NCBI GenBank assembly: GCA_937967875.1
Contig: CALBTQ010000839.1
Location: forward strand, 1 to 11,854
Source: an uncultured Pseudomonadota bacterium
GTDB lineage: Bacteria > Lernaellota > Lernaellaia > Lernaellales > Lernaellaceae
DNA: 11,854 bases
Reading direction: 5' to 3'
Under the pieces are notes generated by a model that was not told the DNA's origin, did not search any database, and worked only from the letters and a program-made list of their open reading frames with translations. The position numbers were made by a program, and so were the translations under genes. This document shows, piece by piece, positions 6,587 through 11,808 of the stretch (position 1 is its first letter; every line of letters begins with the position of its first letter).

Positions 6587-7905
6587 CAAATGAATCCTTT
6601 CCCGCGCAGCACATCGGCCAGGTCGGGCTTGCCGATTTCCTGCAGTTCGTAGGTGACGCGCACCGTCGGCTTGTCTTTAAAGTCCACCAGCCGCCGCAAG
6701 TCGATCGGCGTGCCGATGATCACCGCGTCGCACTCGACCGCGTCGACGGTCGCCTGCAAATCGCGAATCTGCTGCTCGCCGTAGCCCATCGCCGGCAGCA
6801 GATCTTCAATGTGCTGGTATTTTTCGAAAACGTCAACATACTCGCCCTGCAGATAGGGGCGCGGATCGACCGGTTCGGCGCCGAAACGCTGCGCCGCGAG
6901 CATCGCCACGCCGAACAACATGCCGCCGTGGGTCAGCGTCGGGCCGTCTTCGATGCACAGCACTTTCTTGCCGCGCAGGTCGATGCCGTTTTCGATGAAC
7001 AGCGGGCTGGCCGCCTCGATGATCGCCGCCCGCGGATTGAAGTGCTGCACATTCTCGCGCACGATTTCGATGGCTTCGCCGTCGGCCGAGACGACCTTGT
7101 TGATGACCACCGCGTCGGCGCGCAGAATGTTGGTCAGGCCCGGATAGTAGGTCCGTTCGTGATCCGGCCGCAGCGGATCGGCCACGACGATCTCCAGATC
7201 GGGCGCGTAAAACGGCGTGTCGTTGTTGCCGCCGTCCCAGATGATCACGTCGGCTTCCTGCTCGGCCTGCTCCAGAATGGCGCCGTAGTCGACGCCGGCG
7301 TACACGACGATGTCGTTGACGATGTGCGGCTCGTATTCCTCGCGCTCCTCGATCGTGCACTCGTGCTTGTCCAGATCGGCCAGCTCGGCGAAGCGCTGCA
7401 CCTTCTGCTTGACCAGGTTGCCGTAGGGCATCGGATGGCGGATCGCCACGACCTTCTTGCCCGCGGCCTGCAGCAGCTTGACCACCCGGCGCGTGGTCTG
7501 GCTTTTGCCGCAACCGGTGCGCACTGCGCAAATCGACACGACCGGCTTGGACGATTTGAGCATCGTGTGGTTCGTGCCCATCAGCGTGAAATCGGCGCCC
7601 AGCGCGTTGATCGCGGCGGCCAGCTCCATCACGTACTGGTGGCTCAGGTCGCTGTAGGCGAGGATGACTTCCTCGGCGCCTTCCTGCTGAATCAGGCGCG
7701 GCATGTCGTCTTCGGGGACGATCGGAATGCCCTCGGGATAAAGCGGGCCGGCCAACTCCGGCGGGTAGCGGCGGTCGTCGATGTGCGGGATCTGCGTGGC
7801 CGTGAAGGCGATCACGCGCACGTTTTCGTTGTCGCGGAAATTGAGATTGAAGTTGTGGAAATCGCGGCCCCCGGCTCCGGCGATGACGACCTTTCTGACT
7901 GACAT
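6586..7905 (-). CDS. COG2403 P-loop protein, cyclic 2,3-diphosphoglycerate synthetase-like
   Basis: A 439-aa cytoplasmic protein of the family annotated as predicted GTPase (COG2403), related to archaeal cyclic 2,3-diphosphoglycerate synthetase (cDPGS), which closes 2,3-DPG into a cyclic anhydride using ATP. Residues 4-120 form a Rossmann-like N-domain (RKVVIAGAGGRDFHNFN at the start, VILAYSDLSHQYVMEL in the middle). The P-loop is AVRTGCGKSQTT at 127-138, with Ala instead of Gly at the first position, as I recall for this family. The Walker B-like strand is VIIWDGGNNDTPF (220-232), and VVINKV at 266-271 follows. The C-terminal region carries KKVLCIEDGPTLTHGGM and VDAVECDAVIIGTPIDLRRL, which belong to the family core. 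Length is normal. The start at 7905 has the SD AGGAG 7 nt upstream and is first in the operon. Whether bacterial members make cDPG is not known to me; arcC three genes downstream hints at phosphoryl or carbamoyl-phosphate metabolism. Confidence 0.85.
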   Translation of the reverse strand: MSVRKVVIAGAGGRDFHNFNLNFRDNENVRVIAFTATQIPHIDDRRYPPELAGPLYPEGIPIVPEDDMPRLIQQEGAEEVILAYSDLSHQYVMELAAAINALGADFTLMGTNHTMLKSSKPVVSICAVRTGCGKSQTTRRVVKLLQAAGKKVVAIRHPMPYGNLVKQKVQRFAELADLDKHECTIEEREEYEPHIVNDIVVYAGVDYGAILEQAEQEADVIIWDGGNNDTPFYAPDLEIVVADPLRPDHERTYYPGLTNILRADAVVINKVVSADGEAIEIVRENVQHFNPRAAIIEAASPLFIENGIDLRGKKVLCIEDGPTLTHGGMLFGVAMLAAQRFGAEPVDPRPYLQGEYVDVFEKYQHIEDLLPAMGYGEQQIRDLQATVDAVECDAVIIGTPIDLRRLVDFKDKPTVRVTYELQEIGKPDLADVLRGKGFI

Positions 7906-7965
7906 GGATTGGCTCCTTTGCGCTGAAGTTTCCTTCGGTGTCGTACCGTTGTTCTTCCAGATGCC

Positions 7966-7985
7966 CGGCGCATGCTGCCGCGCCG
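7966..7985 (-). other. Leader hairpin of the COG2403 operon
   Basis: A perfect 6-bp GC stem (CGGCGC / GCGCCG) with an 8-nt loop sits a few nucleotides after the predicted transcription start, within an 84-nt untranslated leader. It could stabilise the 5' end of the mRNA. It lacks the conserved complexity of a known riboswitch, so I make no riboswitch call. Confidence 0.3.
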
Positions 7986-7995
7986 AAGCAGCAAA

Positions 7996-8023
7996 ATTCT
8001 AACCGCTTAGGGTTTGCTGTCAA
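7996..8023 (-). promoter_or_regulatory. Sigma70-type promoter of the COG2403-matrixin-arcC operon
   Basis: Reading the minus strand, TTGACA (8023-8018, a perfect -35) is followed 16 nt later by TAGAAT (8001-7996, a 5/6 match to the -10). Transcription should start near 7989, giving a leader of about 84 nt before the ATG at 7905. This is the best promoter match in the window and the only obvious one for the four tightly packed minus-strand genes. Confidence 0.65.
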
Positions 8024-8118
8024 GCAGAGTATGCATTTCGGCCAGGTCTTTTTTCGCCCGCATAATATAACGCTTTTCGCGCATATAAACCGCATTTTAT
8101 TCAGGCGTATGCAGATCA

Positions 8119-8245
8119 TGTCATCCTCGGGCTTGACCCGGGGATCCAGGATTCCTTTACCGCCGCACGAAGTGCGGCCTTCCTTTTAGAAAAGGTCAGG
8201 AAAGGCATCGGCTAGTCCTGGATGCCCGCCTGCGCGGGCATGACA
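8119..8245. repeat. MITE-like dispersed palindromic repeat
   Basis: The left end, TGTCATCCTCGGGCTTGACC..., and the right end, ...CCCGCCTGCGCGGGCATGACA, are imperfect terminal inverted repeats of about 30 bp (8119-8151 and 8216-8245). Both carry the characteristic TGTCAT tip and the ATCCAGGA inner end. Between them lie small hairpins: CCGCAC-GAA-GTGCGG (8162-8177 region) and CCTT-TTAG-AAAAGG. Repeats of this type (TGTCATnCC...GGATCCAGG) are widely scattered in proteobacterial and related genomes, and their spurious translations (for example SSGLTRGSRI and CHARAGGHPG, both present here) are familiar mis-annotations. No transposase is present, so the element is non-autonomous. Confidence 0.75.
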
Positions 8246-8276
8246 AAAAAGTGGATCCCTTCGTCCATTTGGCCCT

Positions 8277-8298
8277 GGGCAACCACAGGGGATTGCCC
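8277..8298. repeat. Hairpin repeat (GGGCAA...TTGCCC)
   Basis: GGGCAA (8277-8282) and TTGCCC (8293-8298) form a 6-bp stem around CCACAGGGGA. The wording (GGGCAACCACAGGGG...TTGCCCCTAC) resembles another common dispersed intergenic repeat of GC-rich bacteria, so this is probably a second repeat family inserted next to the MITE-like element. It has no T-tract and is not an intrinsic terminator. Confidence 0.5.
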
Positions 8299-8307
8299 CT
8301 ACCGGTG

Positions 8308-8329
8308 GGGCAGGTCCCCTTGCCTGCCC
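8308..8329. repeat. Hairpin GGGCAGG/CCTGCCC
   Basis: A perfect 7-bp GC-rich inverted repeat with an 8-nt loop (TCCCCTTG), directly after the GGGCAA/TTGCCC hairpin and an ACCGGT palindrome at 8301-8306. It is likely part of the same compound repeat cluster. Confidence 0.45.
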
Positions 8330-8350
8330 GGGATCGGCCAACCGGGGCTG

Positions 8351-8380
8351 CGCCCGCCGCAGCCCGCCGCAGCCCACCGC
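8351..8380. repeat. Short tandem 10-bp repeat (about 3 copies)
   Basis: Three decamers in a row, CGCCCGCCGC, AGCCCGCCGC and AGCCCACCGC, lie just upstream of the tRNA promoter. Each differs from its neighbour by one or a few bases. This is simple slippage-prone DNA with no visible gene. Confidence 0.5.
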
Positions 8381-8396
8381 CTCCGCCACTAGATTG

Positions 8397-8425
8397 TTGA
8401 CTTGCCTCGTGGCGGATGTTATACG
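8397..8425 (+). promoter_or_regulatory. Promoter of the tRNA-Ser unit
   Basis: TTGACT (8397-8402, 5/6) and TATACG (8420-8425, 4/6) are separated by exactly 17 nt. Transcription would start near 8432, with a 5' leader of about 74 nt before the first tRNA. The position immediately upstream of two tRNA genes and a downstream terminator makes this assignment plausible. Confidence 0.55.
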
Positions 8426-8505
8426 GATACCCCGCTTTGCGGAATGGTTCTTTGCAGCGACGGGGAGAGGTCGGCGCGTGCGCGATGCGAACGCAACCGG
8501 CCGGT

Positions 8506-8590
8506 GGAGGGATGGCCGAGTGGTTGAAGGCGGCGGTCTTGAAAACCGCTGGGCGGCAACGCCTCGGGGGTTCGAATCCCTCTCCCTCCG
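8506..8590 (+). tRNA. tRNA-Ser (anticodon UGA)
   Basis: A complete class II tRNA: acceptor GGAGGGA/TCCCTCC with discriminator G at 8590, D-arm GCCGAGTGGTTGAAGGC, anticodon stem GCGGT/ACCGC around CTTGAAA (anticodon TGA at 8540-8542), a long variable arm (GGCG/CGCC) as expected for serine, and T-arm GGGGG-TTCGAAT-CCCTC with one G-T pair. CCA is not encoded (TTT follows), so it must be added by tRNA nucleotidyltransferase. It reads UCN serine codons, mainly UCA/UCG. It is 16 nt upstream of a second serine tRNA in the same transcript. Confidence 0.97.
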
Positions 8591-8606
8591 TTTGAAGATC
8601 GGCTAC

Positions 8607-8697
8607 GGAGAGATGACCGAGTGGCCGAAGGTGCTCGCCTGCTAAGTGAGTGCACGTTAAAAGCGTGCCGAGGGTTCGAATCCCTCTCTCTCCGCCA
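8607..8697 (+). tRNA. tRNA-Ser (anticodon GCU), CCA encoded
   Basis: A complete class II tRNA: acceptor GGAGAGA/TCTCTCC, D-arm ACCGAGTGGCCGAAGGT, anticodon stem CTCGC/GTGAG around CTGCTAA (anticodon GCT at 8641-8643), a long variable arm (GCACG/CGTGC), T-arm GAGGG-TTCGAAT-CCCTC, and discriminator G at 8694. CCA at 8695-8697 is encoded, unlike in the preceding tRNA. It reads AGC/AGU serine codons and is closed by an intrinsic terminator 2 nt later. Confidence 0.97.
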
Positions 8698-8699
8698 CC

Positions 8700-8731
8700 G
8701 GGCGCTTCGTCGGAAGCGCCCTATTTTTTTT
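8700..8731 (+). terminator. Intrinsic terminator of the tRNA-Ser unit
   Basis: GGGCGCTTC (8700-8708) and GAAGCGCCC (8713-8721) form a perfect 9-bp stem with a GTCG tetraloop, followed by TATTTTTTTT. It begins directly after the second tRNA's CCA and also insulates the downstream membrane-protein gene from tRNA transcription. Confidence 0.92.
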
Positions 8732-8748
8732 GCCGCCGCCGTTTTGCG

Positions 8749-8779
8749 TTGCCCGGGAAAATCCATTACCATCGGGCAA
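8749..8779. promoter_or_regulatory. Inverted repeat in the leader of the membrane protein gene
   Basis: TTGCCCG (8749-8755) and CGGGCAA (8773-8779) are a perfect 7-bp inverted repeat with a 17-nt spacer, about 40 nt before the ATG at 8818. The centre-to-centre distance of 24 nt could suit a dimeric or tandem-site regulator, or the arms could pair in RNA. No convincing -35/-10 pair is visible around it, so the role is uncertain. Confidence 0.3.
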
Positions 8780-8817
8780 ACTCGAACTCGTCCACAATCA
8801 ATCGATGGAAATAACCG

Positions 8818-11166
8818 ATGCAGTCAACCGCCGCCGAGCCTGTGCCCCGCGCCGCCGACGCCGCGCCGCCCAAGGTGCTGTACCTGGTCATCGCGCTGAT
8901 CTCCTGCGCGTCGATCTGCTACCAGGTCGCCATCACGCGCATCCTGAGCGTGGTGATGTGGTACCACTTCGTGTTTTTGTCCGTGTCGCTGGCGATGCTG
9001 GGCATCGGCGCGCCCGGCGTGTGGTACGCGCTGCGCCCGCCGCGCGAACGTTCGCTGGCCCGTGCGCTGGCGGCGACGGCGCTGTTTGTGCCGCTGTCGG
9101 TGATTCTGATTTTCAAACTCGGCGGCTTGTTGTCGCGCGGGACCGGCCGCATCCAGGGCATGGGCAGCCTCTTTCCGCCGGGCGTGCTGCTGATCGTCGT
9201 GGCCGTGCTCGCGGCGATGCTCAGCCTGGGCGCGGTGGTCTGCCTGCTGCTGTTGCAGGCGCGCGGCAAGAGCATCGGGACGATGTACGGAGCCGACCTG
9301 CTGGGCGCGACGGCCGGCGCGCTGATGATCATTCCGCTGATGCACCGCCTGCCCACGCCGCACATCATCGCGTTGGCCGGGCTGCTGCCGGTGCTGGTGC
9401 TGTTCATCCTCAAACAATACCGCGTGCTGGCCGGCGTGCTGGGCGCGGCGCTGGTGCTGTGCCTGCTGTGGGGCGAGCCGTTCACGCTGCGCTACAACAA
9501 GGATTATCAGGAAAAAGAGCTGCTGTTTGAAAAGTGGACGCCCACCGCGCGTCTGACGGTGATTCCCAACATCGGCTTCACCGGCTGGGGCTTGGGGAAG
9601 AAGTACGACGGTCCGCCGGTCGTGCAACCGTGGATCGAACAAGACGGCGCGGCCGGCACGGCGATCGTGCCGCTGGGCGAACGCGGCGGCGATCTGGGCT
9701 ATCTGTTTTATGACGTGACCAGCGCCGGCTACCAACTGCGGCCGCCGCGCGAGGTCTGCGTGATCGGCGCGGGCGGCGGACGCGACATCGTCACCGCGCT
9801 GCAGGCGGGCGCGCGGAACGTGGATGCGGTCGAGCTCAACGAGCACACGATCGCCGCGCTGCGCGGTCCGTTCCGCGAGGTGTCCGGCGGGGTGTACGAC
9901 CTGCCGGGCGTGCGGGCCGTGGCCGACGAGGGGCGCAGCTTCCTCACGCGCACGCCGCATCGCTACGACCTGATTCAGATTTCGTTGATCGACAGCTACA
10001 CGGCGACCGCCGCCGGGGCCTACGCGCTGTCGGAAAATTATCTGTACACGCACGAGGCGCTGACGCTCTACTGGCAGCGCCTGACGCCCACCGGCCTGAT
10101 TTCGATCAGCCGTTGGTTCGAGGGACGGCGGCAGCTCGAAGGCACGCGCATCGCGCTGATGGCGCAACGCATGCTGATCCAGCAGGGCGTCGTCGAGCCC
10201 AACCGGCACCTGGCGGTGGTGTCGGCGGGGAAGATCGCCACGGTGCTCGTTTCGCGCACGCCGCTGACCGACGACGAGCTGGCCCGGTTGCAGAGCGTCG
10301 CCGACGCGCGCGGCTTTTTCGTGCATTGGCCGGCGCCCGCCGCCGCGCCCGCGCCTTCGCTGTTCGCCGCGTTTCTGGTCAACGGCGTGCCCGACAACCT
10401 GGGCATCGATCTGACCTCTCCGGTCGACGATCATCCGTTTTTCTTCCAGACGATCTCGTTTTTCGACCCGGTCGATAAAAGCGTCGCCGCGTTCAATTCG
10501 ACGAACGAACACTCGATCGTGCTGCTCAAGTGGCTGCTGCTGATCGTGATCGCGTTGGCGCTGCTGTTGTTTTTCGCGCCGTTTTTCTTCGCCCGCCGGC
10601 TGAAACACAGTGAGGAGTTCTGGCGCGGCAGCGTGTATTTCGCGGCGATCGGCGTGGCCTTCATGCTGGTGGAAACCGGCGCGATTCAGCGGTTCATTCT
10701 CTACCTGGGGCATCCCAGTTACGCGATGACGGTGGTCATCGCCGCGCTGTTGTGCGGCGCGGGCTGCGGCTCGCTGCTGGCCGGACGCGTGGCCCTGGCG
10801 CGCGTGCAGGCGTGGTCGTTGCTGCTGCCCTTCGGCCTGCTGGCGCTCAACGTCGCGTTGCGGCCGGTGACCGACCTGACGCTGGGCTGGGCCTATGCGT
10901 GGCGCGTCGCGCTGGCGGTGGCGTTTCTGGCGCCGTCCGGATTTTTGATGGGCTTCGCCTTCCCGGCCGGGATGCTGCGCTTCGGCGATCCGGACAAGGC
11001 GTGGTTCTGGGCGGTCAACGGCGCGATGGGCGTGCTGGCCAGCATCTGCTCGCTGGTCCTGGCGATGATCGTCGGCTTCCAGAACACGGTGCTGGCCGGC
11101 GTGGCCGTGTACATCGTCGCGGCGCTGCTGATCAAGGCGAGGCCAGTTATAAATGATGAGTTATAA
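8818..11166 (+). CDS. Polytopic membrane protein with spermidine-synthase-like domain
   Basis: A 782-aa protein of the fused membrane/spermidine-synthase-like type. Residues about 19-215 hold six or more hydrophobic segments with the usual family opening (LISCASICYQVAITRILSVV) and GADLLGATAGAL at 158-169. Residues about 220-530 form the soluble Rossmann domain: SAM-type nucleotide loop VCVIGAGGGRDI (313-324), acidic E339 at the end of the second strand, and ADEGRSFL (369-376). In true aminopropyltransferases the next strand ends in a catalytic Asp (DSSDP region); here it reads YDLIQISLIDSY, placing S389 where that Asp is expected. Spermidine synthesis is therefore doubtful and a methyltransferase-like or other SAM-fold role is possible. 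Residues about 535-775 add further membrane helices, including GVAFMLVETGAIQRFILYLGHP, typical of the family. The ATG at 8818 has only a weak SD (GGAA). The last residues (RPVINDEL) read into an AT-rich inverted repeat, so the C-terminus may be recently altered. Confidence 0.85.
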   Translation: MQSTAAEPVPRAADAAPPKVLYLVIALISCASICYQVAITRILSVVMWYHFVFLSVSLAMLGIGAPGVWYALRPPRERSLARALAATALFVPLSVILIFKLGGLLSRGTGRIQGMGSLFPPGVLLIVVAVLAAMLSLGAVVCLLLLQARGKSIGTMYGADLLGATAGALMIIPLMHRLPTPHIIALAGLLPVLVLFILKQYRVLAGVLGAALVLCLLWGEPFTLRYNKDYQEKELLFEKWTPTARLTVIPNIGFTGWGLGKKYDGPPVVQPWIEQDGAAGTAIVPLGERGGDLGYLFYDVTSAGYQLRPPREVCVIGAGGGRDIVTALQAGARNVDAVELNEHTIAALRGPFREVSGGVYDLPGVRAVADEGRSFLTRTPHRYDLIQISLIDSYTATAAGAYALSENYLYTHEALTLYWQRLTPTGLISISRWFEGRRQLEGTRIALMAQRMLIQQGVVEPNRHLAVVSAGKIATVLVSRTPLTDDELARLQSVADARGFFVHWPAPAAAPAPSLFAAFLVNGVPDNLGIDLTSPVDDHPFFFQTISFFDPVDKSVAAFNSTNEHSIVLLKWLLLIVIALALLLFFAPFFFARRLKHSEEFWRGSVYFAAIGVAFMLVETGAIQRFILYLGHPSYAMTVVIAALLCGAGCGSLLAGRVALARVQAWSLLLPFGLLALNVALRPVTDLTLGWAYAWRVALAVAFLAPSGFLMGFAFPAGMLRFGDPDKAWFWAVNGAMGVLASICSLVLAMIVGFQNTVLAGVAVYIVAALLIKARPVINDEL

Positions 11167-11205
11167 GTGACAAGTTGATAGTATTATATCAATTTATAAC
11201 TTATA
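11162..11205. repeat. AT-rich imperfect inverted repeat at the 3' end of the membrane protein gene
   Basis: Left arm 11162-11180 (TATAAGTGACAAGTTGATA) and right arm 11187-11205 (TATCAATTTATAACTTATA) are reverse complements at 16 of 19 positions, around a GTATTA loop. The surrounding 11146-11220 stretch is very AT-rich in an otherwise GC-rich window and repeats TTATAA/AGTTATAA words. It overlaps the stop codon of the preceding gene. It may be a small inserted repeat or a degenerate terminator-like element; it has no T-tract directly after the stem. Confidence 0.5.
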
Positions 11206-11239
11206 CATTATCACTATTTATCCGTGACACCCAATCCAT

Positions 11240-11276
11240 AAAAAAGGGCAACCCCATGCGGGTCGCCCTTTTCTTT
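11240..11276. terminator. Bidirectional intrinsic terminator
   Basis: AAAAGGGC...GCCCTTTT, with inner ACCC/GGGT pairing around CATGC and one A-C mismatch, forms a hairpin flanked by A6 on the left and TTTTCTTT on the right. It therefore works as a terminator on both strands. It lies between the convergent membrane-protein and peptidyl-prolyl isomerase genes, where a shared terminator is expected. Confidence 0.85.
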
Positions 11277-11295
11277 GGAACAGTGTTTTACCGCT

Positions 11296-11808
11296 TTATT
11301 TCACTTCCTCGATGGTCACGCTTTTGATGACCACGTCGGTGAGCGGCTTGTCGCGGCCGTCGCGCGGGGTCTGGGAAATCTTCACCGCGATGTCCAGGCC
11401 CTTGACCACCTTGCCGAACACGGCGTGGCGGCCGTCGAGCCACGGGGTCGCCTTGACGGTGATGAAAAACTGGCTGCCGCCGGTGTTGGGGCCGGCGTTG
11501 GCCATCGAGAGCACGCCCGGGCCGTCGTGCTTGAGCGACGGATCGAACTCGTCGGCGATCTGGTAGCCCGGACCGCCGGTGCCGCGGCCCAGCGGGCAGC
11601 CGGCCTGGATCATGAAGTCCGGAATCACGCGGTGGAAGATGATGCCGTTGTAGAACGGATCGTTTTTCTTCGCGCCGGTGCGCGGGTCGGTCCAGGTCTT
11701 TTTGCCCGTGGCCAGGCCGACGAAATTCTCGACCGTCTTGGGCGCTTTTTCCGGTTCGAGTTTGATCACCATGGTGCCCAGGGTGGTTTCCATGATCGCA
11801 TACAGCCC
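11296..11808 (-). CDS. Cyclophilin-type peptidyl-prolyl cis-trans isomerase, 5'-truncated
   Basis: 170 residues are readable; the N-terminus is cut by the contig end. The enzyme catalyses cis-trans isomerisation of Xaa-Pro bonds in protein folding. The cyclophilin core is essentially complete: ETTLGTMVIKLEPEKAPKTV at the start, FHRVIPDFMIQAGCP carrying the catalytic Arg and the Phe/Met/Gln of the active site, GSQFFIT, and WLDGRHAVFGKV with the cyclosporin-site Trp and the His. It ends in TIEEVK. Codons upstream of 11808 (MLFRS) are adapter, not gene. An ATG at 11793 (METTLG) would give a 165-aa cytoplasmic form, but it has no good SD, and the preceding GLYAI fits a longer protein, perhaps with a signal peptide. 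The gene converges on the shared terminator at 11240-11276. Confidence 0.93.
   Translation of the reverse strand, partial: GLYAIMETTLGTMVIKLEPEKAPKTVENFVGLATGKKTWTDPRTGAKKNDPFYNGIIFHRVIPDFMIQAGCPLGRGTGGPGYQIADEFDPSLKHDGPGVLSMANAGPNTGGSQFFITVKATPWLDGRHAVFGKVVKGLDIAVKISQTPRDGRDKPLTDVVIKSVTIEEVK

Noticed and set aside
7906..7989. Riboswitch in the leader of the COG2403 operon
   Set aside because: Only one short hairpin is present in 84 nt, with no known aptamer signature or terminator/anti-terminator pair.
6833..8119. 428-codon minus-strand frame overlapping the COG2403 gene and its promoter
   Set aside because: It is out of frame with the COG2403 protein, Arg-rich, and runs through the promoter region.
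8119..8389. Possible small proteins in the repeat region (SSGLTRGSRI and CHARAGGHPG peptides)
   Set aside because: These are known spurious translations of dispersed palindromic repeats.
8419..8772. Minus-strand reading frame of 117 codons containing GRGIRTPEALPPSGFQDRR
   Set aside because: It is the antisense translation of the two tRNA-Ser genes, a classic spurious protein (RERDSNPRH / GGRGIRTPEALPPSGFQ).
8824..10713. 629-codon open frame antisense to the membrane fusion gene
   Set aside because: It is an Arg/Gln/His-rich shadow typical of GC-rich codon bias opposite a real gene, with no domain signature, SD or promoter.
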